From an uncultured Verrucomicrobia subdivision 3 bacterium (lineage in GTDB: Bacteria; Verrucomicrobiota; Verrucomicrobiia; Limisphaerales; UBA11358), in the NCBI GenBank assembly GCA_903895255.1, contig CAITTG010000040.1, forward strand, positions 1 through 64,000: a stretch of 64,000 nt of DNA, in the 5' to 3' direction. Every line of letters begins with the position of its first letter. The first letter of the stretch is position 1. Under the pieces are notes generated by a model, which saw only the letters and a program-made list of their open reading frames with translations, ran no database searches and was not told the DNA's origin. Below, piece after piece: positions 43,318 to 52,042 of this stretch. A program made the position numbers and the translations under genes.

Positions 43318-46300
43318 ATGACACCGCCCCCTGCATCCGCCGGTCTGACGCCCTCCCAGGCGGCCGCCGTGGCCGCGCGCGGCAATGTCCTCGTCATGGC
43401 CGGCGCGGGCACCGGGAAAACGCACACGCTCATCCAACGCATCCTGGCCTGCCTGCGCGATGACGGCGCGGCGCTGGATGAGTTGCTGGTGGTCACCTTC
43501 ACCGAGGCCGCCGCCGCCGAAATGCGCCAGCGCCTCCGTCGCGCACTGGAAGAAATCGCCCAAGCCCAGCCGGAAGACCCGCACAGCCGCGAGCAACTCG
43601 CCCTCTTCGACACCGCGCACATCGGCACCCTGCACAGCTTTTGCCTCAAGCTCGTGCGCGAACATTTTCATGAGCTGGGGCTGGACCCCGACCTGGCCGT
43701 GCTCGAAACCGGCGAGGCACATTTGCGCGCCGAGGAAACCCTGGAGGAAATGTTCCAGGGCCATTACGGCGGCGCGACCCCGTTCGACCTCGCGGTGCAA
43801 AACCTCATCCAGCTCCATGGCGGCGGTCGCGATGAAAAAATCCGCGCGCTCATCCTGCGGCTGCATCACTACGCCCAGACCCGGCCCGATGCCGAGGGCT
43901 GGCTCGCCCGCCAAATCGCCGCATTCAATCGTCCCGAGCCCGTCCAGTGGCAGGACTGGCTCACCGAAGCCATTACCGGCTGGCGCGCCGAGTGGCTGCC
44001 CCGGCTCGAGGAACTCCGCACGGGCAATGTGAAGGCGGCGGAACTCCTGGAACTCCTGCGCCAGCTCCCCCAACCCGGCACCCGCGCCCAGGCGGCCGAT
44101 ACCCTCACGGCCATCGCGGCCGCCGCCGAAGTCTGGCCGCCGAAGCAAAAAACCCTGCTCGCCAAACCGCTGAAAACGCTCTTCGAGGACGCCGCGTTTC
44201 TGGGCGCGCTCGCGCGCTGCACGGAGGGCCAAGACCCGCTCGCCGAGGATTGGGACTGGACCCGCCGGCACCTGGCCACCCTCCTCGAACTCGCCCGCGA
44301 TTTCACCCGCCAGTTCGCCCGGCGCAAGCTCCAGGACGGCGTCTTGGACTTTCACGATCTCGAACAATTCGCCCTCACCCTGCTCTGGGATTTTGCCCAG
44401 GACGGGCCCACCGCCATCGCCCGGCGCTGGCGCGAACGCCTCCACTTTGTCTTCGTGGACGAGTACCAGGACATTAATGCCGCGCAGGACAAAATCATCG
44501 CCGCGCTCAGCCGCGACGGCGCGGCGGCCAACCGCTTCCTCGTGGGCGACGTCAAGCAGAGCATCTACCGGTTTCGCCTGGCGGACCCGAAAATCTTTCG
44601 CGCCTACGCCCGGGACTGGCGCGGGGACGCCGGTTGTTCACTGCCGCTCTCGGAAAACTTTCGCAGTCGCGAGGGCCTGCTGAACTGGGTCAACGCCCTC
44701 TTCGCGCCGCTCATGCGCGAGGAATTTGGCGGGGTGAATTACGACGCCGAGGCGCGCTTGCAATTCGGCTCGCCCGCCACCCGCCGCCAACTGGCGGCGG
44801 CGGAAACGACCCCGCCGCGCGTGGAATTGCTCCTCCTGCGCAAACCCGCGCGGGACGAAGCGGGTCCGGCTGAGGAATCCGCCGGGGAGGCCAGCGCGGA
44901 AACCTTCGCCGATCTCGATAACGCCGAGAAAGAGGCGCGCTTGCTGGCCGGACGGCTGACGGCCTTGCGCGCCGAGGGGCACGAAATCTGGGATGGCGCG
45001 GCCAAAGCGTTTCGCCCCGTGGAATGGCGCGACATGGCGGTGCTCCTGCGCGCGCCCGGCGGCAAGGCCGAGGTGTATGCGCGCGCCTTTGATCGCGCCG
45101 GCATCCCGCTGATCGTGGAGCGGGGCGGCTTTTACGCGAGCGCGGAGATTGCGGATTTGCTGAACGTGCTGCAGTTGCTGGACAATCCCTTGCAGGATGG
45201 GCCGGTCATTGCCGTGCTGCGCTCGCCCCTCGTGGGCCTGACGCTGGATGAACTGGCGCAAATCCGGCTGACGGTTGCGCGGGAGCATTTTTGGACGGCT
45301 TTGAATCGCAGTCACACCGCAGGCGGCGAGCTCGCCCCGGAAACGCGCCAAAAAATCGCGGTGTTTCTGGAACGCTACGCGCGCTGGCGCACCCTGGCCC
45401 GCCAGTCGCCATTGGGTCCCTGCCTGGAAACCGTGCTGGTGGAAACGCATTATCTGGAATGGCTGGCGAGCCGGCCGCGCGGCGCGCAACGGCAGGCCAA
45501 CGTCCGCCGCTTGCTCGGCCTGGCGGAACAGTTCGACCAGTTCCAGCAGCAGGGCCTGCACCGGTTTCTTAATTTCATCGCGGTGCAACAGGCGGCCGCG
45601 GTGGAACCGGACGTGGCGCTGGTCCTCGCGGAGAATGCCGTGCGCCTCATGAGCATTCACCAGAGCAAGGGCCTGGAATTTCCCGTGGTGGCGCTGGCCG
45701 ATCTCGCCAAGCCCTTCAATACCCAGGACCGGCGCGCGGACATTATCTTTGACGAAACCTACGGCCTTTGCCCGCGCGTGAAACCGCCGGGGGCCGGCCG
45801 GAGTTATCCCAGCCTGCCGCACTGGCTTGCCCAGCAGGCCCAGCGCCGCGAACAGGCCGGCGAGGAATTACGCCTGCTATACGTCGCCCTCACCCGCGCG
45901 CGCGACACCCTGCTTCTCACCGGCAGTGTCACGGATAAAAAATGGTCCAGCCACTGGACCGAGGCGGAGCCCATCACCGCCCAGCGCATCCTGGCCGCCA
46001 CCAGTTATGCCGACTGGATTGGCCTTTGGTTCGCCCGGCAAAATACCGGTGCCCTGGGTGCCAACGGTGAACTACCCCACCTGCGCTGGCGCCTGGTGGA
46101 GGAAGCCGAGCTCGCCACGACCGCCCCAGACGGACCGGTGCCCGAGCCCCCCGCCCTGCCCGCCCTGGACACCGCCACGTTCCAGCGCCTGCAAGCGGCC
46201 CTGACCTGGCAGTACCCGTTTACAGCCGCCACCGAATACAAAGCCAAAACCTCCGTCACCGCCCTGCGCCGCCGCGTGGCCGAGCTGCTCGACGACGAGG

Positions 46301-46920
46301 CCCAACCCTTGTTCCCGCCGGTGGTGGTCGCCGCCGCCGACCGCCAGCGCCTGGGTCATCCCCGCTCCCGCCTGACCGCCGCCGAAATCGGCACCGCGCA
46401 CCATCAATTTCTTCAACTGGTGCGGCTGACGGAAACCGCCAGCCTGCCCGCGCTGGCGGCGGAGGCCGACCGCCTGGCCGCCGCTGGTTTTCTGGAAACC
46501 GACCAGCGCGCCGCCCTCGACCTGAAAGCGGTTGCCGGCTTCTGGCGGTCGCCCGTGGGCGGGCAAATCCGGTCCGCCGCCAGCGAGGTCCGGCGGGAAC
46601 TGCCCTTCACCGCCCGCTTTGCCCCGCCGGAAATCGCCAACCTGCTGGGCTTGGCAGCCGACCCGGTGAACGCCCCGGATCTCGCCGATGAATTTGTGGT
46701 GATCCAAGGCGTGGCCGACCTGCTGGTGCTGCGTCCGGTGGAAATCTGGCTCGTGGATTTTAAGACTGATGCCCTCGCCCCGGCGGAACTGGCGGACAAA
46801 GTCCGGCACTACACCCCGCAGATCCAACTCTACGCCGCCGCCCTCGGCAAGATTTACGCCCGCCCCGTCACCCGCCGCTGGCTGCACTTTCTTGCCCTCA
46901 ATCATACGGCAGAGCTTTGA
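43318..46920 (+). CDS. addA: AddA-type UvrD-like helicase with C-terminal nuclease
   Basis: Protein of 1200 aa from the Met that precedes TPPPASAGLTPSQAAAVAAR. Superfamily 1 helicase motifs: Walker A GAGTGKT (about 29-35), VVTFTEAAAAEMRQRL, motif II DEYQDIN near 381, GDVKQSIYRFRLADP, LSENFRS, MSIHQSKGLEFPVVALADL and LLYVALTRARDTLLL. The C-terminal PD-(D/E)XK nuclease shows GTAHHQFLQL, VIQGVADLLVL and Asp1147 in VDFKTD. AddA works with AddB to resect double-strand breaks for RecA loading. No AddB gene lies next to it here, so it is either encoded elsewhere or this protein acts alone. A GC-rich stand-alone gene. Confidence 0.9.
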   Translation: MTPPPASAGLTPSQAAAVAARGNVLVMAGAGTGKTHTLIQRILACLRDDGAALDELLVVTFTEAAAAEMRQRLRRALEEIAQAQPEDPHSREQLALFDTAHIGTLHSFCLKLVREHFHELGLDPDLAVLETGEAHLRAEETLEEMFQGHYGGATPFDLAVQNLIQLHGGGRDEKIRALILRLHHYAQTRPDAEGWLARQIAAFNRPEPVQWQDWLTEAITGWRAEWLPRLEELRTGNVKAAELLELLRQLPQPGTRAQAADTLTAIAAAAEVWPPKQKTLLAKPLKTLFEDAAFLGALARCTEGQDPLAEDWDWTRRHLATLLELARDFTRQFARRKLQDGVLDFHDLEQFALTLLWDFAQDGPTAIARRWRERLHFVFVDEYQDINAAQDKIIAALSRDGAAANRFLVGDVKQSIYRFRLADPKIFRAYARDWRGDAGCSLPLSENFRSREGLLNWVNALFAPLMREEFGGVNYDAEARLQFGSPATRRQLAAAETTPPRVELLLLRKPARDEAGPAEESAGEASAETFADLDNAEKEARLLAGRLTALRAEGHEIWDGAAKAFRPVEWRDMAVLLRAPGGKAEVYARAFDRAGIPLIVERGGFYASAEIADLLNVLQLLDNPLQDGPVIAVLRSPLVGLTLDELAQIRLTVAREHFWTALNRSHTAGGELAPETRQKIAVFLERYARWRTLARQSPLGPCLETVLVETHYLEWLASRPRGAQRQANVRRLLGLAEQFDQFQQQGLHRFLNFIAVQQAAAVEPDVALVLAENAVRLMSIHQSKGLEFPVVALADLAKPFNTQDRRADIIFDETYGLCPRVKPPGAGRSYPSLPHWLAQQAQRREQAGEELRLLYVALTRARDTLLLTGSVTDKKWSSHWTEAEPITAQRILAATSYADWIGLWFARQNTGALGANGELPHLRWRLVEEAELATTAPDGPVPEPPALPALDTATFQRLQAALTWQYPFTAATEYKAKTSVTALRRRVAELLDDEAQPLFPPVVVAAADRQRLGHPRSRLTAAEIGTAHHQFLQLVRLTETASLPALAAEADRLAAAGFLETDQRAALDLKAVAGFWRSPVGGQIRSAASEVRRELPFTARFAPPEIANLLGLAADPVNAPDLADEFVVIQGVADLLVLRPVEIWLVDFKTDALAPAELADKVRHYTPQIQLYAAALGKIYARPVTRRWLHFLALNHTAEL

Positions 46921-47054
46921 ACTGGGTGAAGAGGGGCGGAACCGGATTTATGACCCTTGGCTGGCATTACCAATTTCTCAGCTTGAATGCGGCGGGGGCA
47001 CCTGATAATTTAAGGTGTGCGTTTCATCCCCCGATGCCGCGCGCAAGTTCGGTC
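46921..47054. other. Spacer before tRNA-Gln
   Basis: 134 bp with no gene. It probably contains the promoter of the tRNA. Confidence 0.4.
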
Positions 47055-47128
47055 TGTCCCATGGTGTAATGGTAACACAGCGCCCTTTGGAGGCGTTATT
47101 CATGGTTCGAATCCATGTGGGACAGCCA
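47055..47128 (+). tRNA. tRNA-Gln (anticodon TTG)
   Basis: Full cloverleaf with acceptor pairing TGTCCCA/TGGGACA. The anticodon loop CTTTGGA sits between CGCC and GGCG stems, giving TTG. The T-loop is GGTTCGAATCC. The encoded CCA end is at 47126-47128. Confidence 0.95.
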
Positions 47129-47171
47129 CTTTGCCGCCGTGCGGCGGGGCGATTCCCAACAAGGTTACTAA

Positions 47172-48299
47172 ATGCAATTTTTCGCGAAAACCAGCAATCC
47201 GGCCCCGTGGTCCCTTTCCGGGCTGGCTTTGCTCTGCCTCACACTGCTCGGCCAGCCGGCCATGAGCCGGGCGCAGGACAGCTTCAGTCATTTTTTTGGC
47301 ATCTCCAATTTTACCAGCTTTATTTCCTCGCCCAATGCCGATGGCTCAGCCGTGTGGCTCTCCCCGGTGGTAAACACCGTGGCCCCTTGGAATGAACTCA
47401 TTGTTTCCTGGAATGCGGACGCGCCAGCCGGAACCTGGTTGCAGATTGAGGCGCGCGCCTTTTTACCGGGCCACACCACCAAGTTTTACGTGATGGGCCG
47501 ATGGAACCGCGACAACCAGCCCTTTCCCCGCGCCAGCGTGCCCGGCCAGCAGGATGCCGATGGCGAGGTGCAGGTGGACACGCTCGTGCTGCATCAACTG
47601 GCCGCCAACGCCCAAGTGCGCCTGACCCTGGGCGGCACCAACAACCTCCTCCCGCGTCCGAAATTTCTGGGGCTGGTCTTTTGCAACACGAATGTCACCC
47701 CGACCGTGCTCCCGCCCAACCAGGCCGCGTGGAGCCTCGTCATTGCCACGCCGGAGCGCTCCCAGCAATCCTATCCCGGCGGCAGTGGCTGGTGCAGCCC
47801 CACCTCGCTCTCCATGGTGCTGACCCGCTGGGGACGGGTGGCCGAGCGTCCGGAATGGAAACTGGATGCGCCGGAAACCGCCGCCGGGGTGTTTGACCAT
47901 GGCTTCCATCATCCCACCGGCAACTGGCCGTTCAACACCGCTTTCGCCGGCAGCCTGCCCGGCATGCGGGCCTATGTGACGCGCTTCAGTGACATTTCGG
48001 AACTGGAGGATTGGATCGCCGCCGGGATTCCGGTGATTATTTCCGCCCGCTATGATTTGCTGCAGGATGGCCGCCCGCCGGATCTGAATGGCCACCTGAC
48101 CGTGTGCCGGGGATTTACTGAGAACGGCGATGTGGTGATTAATGATCCGTGGACGAATCCCAAGGTGGAGAGCATCCGGCACATTTACAAGAGGGCGAAT
48201 GTGCTCCGCGCCTGGGCGACATCCCACAACACCGTCTATTTGGTTTACCCGGAGAACTGGCCGGTGCCCCCCAACCGCCTGGGCCACTGGGCGAATTAG
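47172..48299 (+). CDS. Secreted C39-like cysteine peptidase
   Basis: Protein of 375 aa. A signal peptide (ALLCLTLLGQPAMSRAQ) is followed by a beta-rich N-terminal half (about 40-190) and a papain-like peptidase C39-type domain (about 195-370). The catalytic set is visible: Cys208 in GGSGWCSPTSLSMVL, His308 in NGHLTVCRGF and Asp325 in VVINDPWTNP. Family members cleave peptides or process secreted proteins. No associated ABC exporter is present, so this is not a bacteriocin processing peptidase. The target is unknown. It begins 44 bp after tRNA-Gln. Confidence 0.88.
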   Translation: MQFFAKTSNPAPWSLSGLALLCLTLLGQPAMSRAQDSFSHFFGISNFTSFISSPNADGSAVWLSPVVNTVAPWNELIVSWNADAPAGTWLQIEARAFLPGHTTKFYVMGRWNRDNQPFPRASVPGQQDADGEVQVDTLVLHQLAANAQVRLTLGGTNNLLPRPKFLGLVFCNTNVTPTVLPPNQAAWSLVIATPERSQQSYPGGSGWCSPTSLSMVLTRWGRVAERPEWKLDAPETAAGVFDHGFHHPTGNWPFNTAFAGSLPGMRAYVTRFSDISELEDWIAAGIPVIISARYDLLQDGRPPDLNGHLTVCRGFTENGDVVINDPWTNPKVESIRHIYKRANVLRAWATSHNTVYLVYPENWPVPPNRLGHWAN

Positions 48300-48317
48300 C
48301 GAATTTCTGGCAATGCT

Positions 48318-48554
48318 CTAGTTGCCGTGCCCGCCGCAATGGCCGCCGCAGCAACCGCCCCCACCGCCACCGCCGCCAGTCTCGCAGGAACCTGAGTCGC
48401 CGCCGCCCGTGGTGGCCGCCGCGAACAGGGAAAATTTCTTGGCCAGTTTGGTGGAGCCGCACTGCGGACACTTCGTGCCCTGCCAGTCACTCGAGCGCAC
48501 CAGGATTTCGCTGTCGTGCGTGCAGGCGTTGCAATGAAATTCGTAAATCGGCAT
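48318..48554 (-). CDS. FmdB-family zinc-ribbon protein
   Basis: Protein of 78 aa. The N-terminal zinc ribbon MPIYEFHCNACTHDSEILVR and GTKCPQCGSTKLAKKFSLF carries two CxxC pairs, as in the FmdB/CxxC_CxxC_SSSS family, a putative regulatory protein. The C-terminus is an unusual Gly/Cys/His-rich tail (GGGGGGCCGGHCGGHGN), which could bind metal. Function unknown. Confidence 0.85.
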   Translation of the reverse strand: MPIYEFHCNACTHDSEILVRSSDWQGTKCPQCGSTKLAKKFSLFAAATTGGGDSGSCETGGGGGGGGCCGGHCGGHGN

Positions 48555-48614
48555 GGCCTTATCTTACCGCCTTCCGGCAAAAATTCAAGCGGCCGAATCA
48601 CCCTCCACTGTAGC

Positions 48615-48633
48615 GTCGAGTCTGTGACTCGAC
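48615..48633. repeat. GTCGAGTC-TGT-GACTCGAC palindrome
   Basis: Perfect 8-bp stem with a TGT loop between the FmdB and thioredoxin-like genes. The same layout with compensating base changes is found at 53177-53193. Confidence 0.5.
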
Positions 48634-48665
48634 CAGCGAGCGCCCCGCGCGAGCATGGGATGGCC

Positions 48666-49238
48666 TCAATACGCCGGCTCATTCCCCGGCTTCCATTTGA
48701 TATTGCAACCCACGCTGGGCGTTTGCTGCGGGCTGACCGGCCGGCCGGCCAGCACGGCATCGAGCGCGGCGCGCAGGTCCCGGCCCGTGACCGGGCGGCC
48801 ATTGCCCGGCCGGCTGTCATCGAACTGGCCGCGATAAACCAGCTTCCCGGTGCCATCGAACAGAAAAATGTCCGGCGTGCAGGCCGCCCGATACGCCCGG
48901 GCCACCGACTGATCGGCGTCGTACAGGTAGGGGAACGTGTAACCGGCGGTTTTCACCTCCGCCGCCATGTTCGCCGGGCTGTCGGCCGGATAGCGCTCCA
49001 CATCGTTGCTGTTGATGCCCACCATGGCGAGGCCCCGGGGCAGGTAATCGCGCGCGAATTGGGCCAGGGCCGGACGCAGGTGAATCACGTAGGGGCAATG
49101 ATTGCACATGAAGACCACGAGCAGGGCCGGGGCGTTTTGGAAATCGCGGCGGGAAACAATTTTGCCGGTCACATCCGGCAGCGCGAAATCCGGCGCCGGG
49201 GTGCCGAGCGGCAGCATGGTGGAAGGAGTCAAAGCCAT
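48666..49238 (-). CDS. Thioredoxin-family redoxin (AhpC/TSA-like)
   Basis: Protein of 190 aa from MALTPSTMLPLGTPAPDFAL; a longer frame upstream exists but lacks family similarity. The thioredoxin fold shows LLVVFMCNHCPYVIHLRPAL with a CNHC redox pair. Later FPYLYDADQSVARAYRAACT, PDIFLFDGTGKLVYRGQFDD and VGCNIKWKPG are typical of thioredoxin-like proteins of this group. It is probably a cytoplasmic thiol peroxidase or reductase, since no signal peptide is seen. The substrate is unknown. Confidence 0.87.
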   Translation of the reverse strand: MALTPSTMLPLGTPAPDFALPDVTGKIVSRRDFQNAPALLVVFMCNHCPYVIHLRPALAQFARDYLPRGLAMVGINSNDVERYPADSPANMAAEVKTAGYTFPYLYDADQSVARAYRAACTPDIFLFDGTGKLVYRGQFDDSRPGNGRPVTGRDLRAALDAVLAGRPVSPQQTPSVGCNIKWKPGNEPAY

Positions 49239-49330
49239 CGGGATAATCTGGGCGAACCCCGGGATTTTTTCAAGGCCCGCGGAAAAAGTTTGTTTCCCGG
49301 TCCGCCAGCGGCTTTCATGAGGGTGCAACC

Positions 49331-49864
49331 GTGAAAAACATTGTTTATTTCGACCTGGAAACCCAGAAATCCGCCGATGAAGTCGGCGGCTGGGGCAACA
49401 TCATCCGCATGGGCATGAGCGTGGCCGTGACCTACAGCACCGCCCGGGGCGAGTACACCATTTACGGCGAAAAGCAGGTGGACGACCTGCTACGCGAATT
49501 GCAGCGGGCGGACCTGGTGGTGGGGTTCAACAACCTGCGCTTCGATTACGAGGTGTTGCACGGCTATACATCCATGGATTTGACCCAGCTTCCCACCCTG
49601 GACATGCTGGTGGACCTCACCGCCACCCTCAACCACCGGCTCTCGCTGGATTCCATCGCCAGCGCGACCTTTGGCGTGGAAAAAACCGCCGAGGGCCTGC
49701 AGGCCATTCGCTGGTACAAGGAGGGCAAGCTCGCCGAAATTGCCGAGTATTGCTGTTACGATGTGAAAATCACCAAGTTGGTCCACGAATACGGTCTGCA
49801 GAACAAACAATTGTTTTATGAAAATCGGTTCGGCAAGAAGCTGAATGTGGCCGTGAACTGGTAG
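49331..49864 (+). CDS. DEDDy-type ribonuclease H-like exonuclease
   Basis: Protein of 177 aa starting at GTG. Motifs of a DEDDy 3'-5' exonuclease: MKNIVYFDLETQ (Exo I), LVVGFNNLRFDYEVL (Exo II) and EIAEYCCYDVKITK (Exo III, Tyr-x3-Asp). The family includes predicted RNase H-like exonucleases often located next to or fused with helicases. No helicase is adjacent here. The fold is confident, the substrate (DNA or RNA) is not. Confidence 0.83.
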   Translation: MKNIVYFDLETQKSADEVGGWGNIIRMGMSVAVTYSTARGEYTIYGEKQVDDLLRELQRADLVVGFNNLRFDYEVLHGYTSMDLTQLPTLDMLVDLTATLNHRLSLDSIASATFGVEKTAEGLQAIRWYKEGKLAEIAEYCCYDVKITKLVHEYGLQNKQLFYENRFGKKLNVAVNW

Positions 49865-49912
49865 GCACCCAAGCGCCCCGGACTCTTTTGCGACCATTAG
49901 CCCGGGGGGAAA

Positions 49913-49988
49913 TGGTGGGTTGGCGGGGACTCGAACCCCGGACCAATGCCTTAAAAGGGCACTGCTCTACCAACTGAGCTACCAACCC
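49913..49988 (-). tRNA. tRNA-Lys (anticodon TTT)
   Basis: Minus strand: GGGTTGG acceptor, D-arm TAGCTCAGTTGGTAGAGCA, anticodon loop CTTTTAA giving TTT, T-loop GGTTCGAGTCC and the encoded CCA (49913-49915). Confidence 0.95.
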
Positions 49989-50138
49989 GCAAAAGGGCAC
50001 ATAGCATAAAGAACTGGTGCCTGAATGCAAGGCAATTAAACAGCGGTTTTTTGTGTTTCCCGAGATTGCAATTTGTGTTTTCCAAAAGACGCGCTAAATT
50101 GAAGCATCAAAAACGGTACGAGCATCAAATTTTGGGGC

Positions 50139-50990
50139 GTGCGGGGCTCAATTGCCACGCCCGGTCCCACCACCGTTCGCTATGGCGGCAACACTTCCTG
50201 CATTGAAGTGCGCCATGGCGGCGAGATTGTGATTCTGGATGCCGGCACCGGTTTGCGCCTGCTGGGCCAGGCCCTGCTGGAGGAATTTCCCGAAGGTCCG
50301 CTCAATCTCACCCTGCTGCTCTCCCACACCCATTGGGATCATATTCAAGGACTCCCGTTTTTTGGCCCCATTTACGAAAAACGCTGTCATCTGCGCATAG
50401 TGGGCTGTGAAGGCGCGCGCAAAGGCCTGGAGGAAGCCCTGACCGGCCAGATGGAAACCACCTATTTCCCGGTGCCCTTTGCCAAGCTGCCCAGCAATAT
50501 CGAGATTGAGGAGTTTACCAATTACAATTTTCACATCGGCCCCATTGAGGTGCAGGCCCACCGGGCCAATCACCCCGGGGTTTGTGTCGGCTACCGCCTC
50601 ACCACCCCGGATGGCCGGATCGCCTTTTTTCCCGACACCGAACCCCGTCCCGAAGGCTCCGACCCCGCCCTGCTCGAATTTATCCAGTCCGCCGACGTGC
50701 TGATTTTAGATTCGCAATACAACCAAGCCGAGTACGAGAAACATCGCGGCTGGGGGCATGGTTGTGTGGATGAATCCGTCGCGCTCGCCCTGCAGGCCCA
50801 TGTCCGGTCCTTTTACCTCTTCCACCACGACCCCAATCACGACGACGCGACCCTGGACCAGTTCGTCCGCCACGCCCGCGCCCTGGTGAAACGGCAAAAG
50901 AGCACGCTGACCGTCGATGCCGCCCGCGAAGGCGAGACCATTAAACTCGGCGTGCCCGCCCCGGCCAAACGCCGGCTGCAAAAAGCCTGA
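50139..50990 (+). CDS. MBL-fold metallo-hydrolase (predicted phosphodiesterase-like)
   Basis: Protein of 283 aa from GTG at 50139. The metal site is clear in LLLSHTHWDHIQGLPFFGPI (HxHxDH) with later His and Asp in NHPGVCVGYRL, FFPDTEPRP and LFHHDPNHDDATLD. Members act on phosphodiesters or cyclic nucleotides in some branches; the substrate is unknown here. The family normally begins with K-I-K-F-W-G-V-R-G-S. Here the bases upstream encode SIKFWG in frame, but no ATG/GTG/TTG precedes them except an ACG at 50118. The true start is therefore probably non-canonical, ACG at 50118 or an ATC. Confidence 0.85.
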   Translation: MRGSIATPGPTTVRYGGNTSCIEVRHGGEIVILDAGTGLRLLGQALLEEFPEGPLNLTLLLSHTHWDHIQGLPFFGPIYEKRCHLRIVGCEGARKGLEEALTGQMETTYFPVPFAKLPSNIEIEEFTNYNFHIGPIEVQAHRANHPGVCVGYRLTTPDGRIAFFPDTEPRPEGSDPALLEFIQSADVLILDSQYNQAEYEKHRGWGHGCVDESVALALQAHVRSFYLFHHDPNHDDATLDQFVRHARALVKRQKSTLTVDAAREGETIKLGVPAPAKRRLQKA

Positions 50991-51178
50991 GCCATCCCTG
51001 TTGCGTCCCCGCATCGGCGTTTATCTGCGTCCATCCGTGGTTGATTGATACGCTTTTGCGAATTACGTGGGTTTCACGGTTTAAAACCCCCTGGCTTTTT
51101 TCCGCGCCTTTGCGCCTTTGCGTCTTTGCGTTAAAGACCCTTCCCATCCGTGTTTCATCCGTGGCCAAAACCTCCGCT
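50991..51178. repeat. Repeat-filled spacer (ATCTGCGTCC / CTTTGCG motifs)
   Basis: Convergent spacer packed with tandem short units: TTTATCTGCGTCCATCCGTG (51020-51039), CTTTGCGCCTTTGCGTCTTT (near 51109-51128) and CATCCGTGTTTCATCCGTGG (51144-51163). The first matches the right arm of the element at 3180-3210 in 21 of 26 bases. No gene. Confidence 0.55.
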
Positions 51179-51889
51179 TCAACCCGCTTTTTCCGCGTAA
51201 TTTATCGCCATCGCCCCGCCCATGAAATCCACCACCCGCACGTTCGTGAATTTCATCTCCTGCATTTTTGCCGCCACGGCCCGTTGTGCGGGATAATGCT
51301 TGAGGGATTCCAAAATGTAAGCATATGCCTGCGCATTCCCGCAGAACACCCAGCCCGTCAGCGGCACCGAACAGCGCAGATGCGTGAAATACAGCTGCCG
51401 CCAGAGCGCATTCGCCGGCTTGCCAAATTCGAGGATGATCACCCGGCCCCCCGGTTTGGCCACCCGCCACATTTCCGCCAGCCCCTGTTCCCAACTCGCC
51501 AGGTTCCGCAGCCCGTACCCCATCGTCACGATGTCAAAGGACGCATCCGGAAACGGAATTTGCAGGGCATCGCCTTGTATGAACACCGGGTTGTCGCCCG
51601 ATTTGCGCTGGCCCGCCACCTCCAGCATCGGTGCGCTGAAGTCCAGTCCCGTCACCGCCGCCCCGCGCGCGGCCAGCGCCAGCGCCAGATCCCCCGTGCC
51701 ACAGCACAGGTCCAGCGCCCGCGCTCCCGGCGTGACCGCCGCCAGCGCCACCACCCGCCGCTTCCAGCGCCGGTGCAGTCCGAAGCTTTGCAAATCATTG
51801 ATCAGGTCGTAGCGCCGGGCAATGCTGGCAAACAGGTCATTGACCTTGGCCGCCCGCTGCTCCCCCGGCACGTAAAAAGTGTTGCTCAC
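51179..51889 (-). CDS. menG: UbiE/MenG demethylmenaquinone methyltransferase
   Basis: Protein of 236 aa, the SAM-dependent C-methyltransferase that makes menaquinone (and ubiquinone in other organisms). The signature N-terminus is FYVPGEQRAAKVNDLFASIA then RRYDLINDLQSFGLHRRWKR. The SAM motif is ALDLCCGTGDLALALAARGA. FPDASFDIVTMGYGLRNLAS and GGRVIILEFGKP are the standard downstream motifs. It acts at the cytoplasmic face of the membrane. Whether this organism uses menaquinone only cannot be judged from this window. Confidence 0.93.
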   Translation of the reverse strand: MSNTFYVPGEQRAAKVNDLFASIARRYDLINDLQSFGLHRRWKRRVVALAAVTPGARALDLCCGTGDLALALAARGAAVTGLDFSAPMLEVAGQRKSGDNPVFIQGDALQIPFPDASFDIVTMGYGLRNLASWEQGLAEMWRVAKPGGRVIILEFGKPANALWRQLYFTHLRCSVPLTGWVFCGNAQAYAYILESLKHYPAQRAVAAKMQEMKFTNVRVVDFMGGAMAINYAEKAG

Positions 51890-52042
51890 CCGCCAAGTTT
51901 AGCACAACCAGCCGCCCGTAAGTCAAAACTCATAAATAATTGCATAATTTTATCAAAGTGGGTTGCGCTGCCCCGGTAATGTGCTAATGTCCGGTCATAG
52001 CCGCTTACACTTCAAGTCTTTGTACGCTGGCTGCCACGATAT

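Noticed and set aside
47017..47265. Plus-strand frame with VPWCNGNTAPFGGVIHGSNP
   Set aside because: It is a translation of tRNA-Gln.
49770..50030. Minus-strand frame with a VAQLVEQCPFKALVRGSSPR-like string
   Set aside because: It is a translation of tRNA-Lys.
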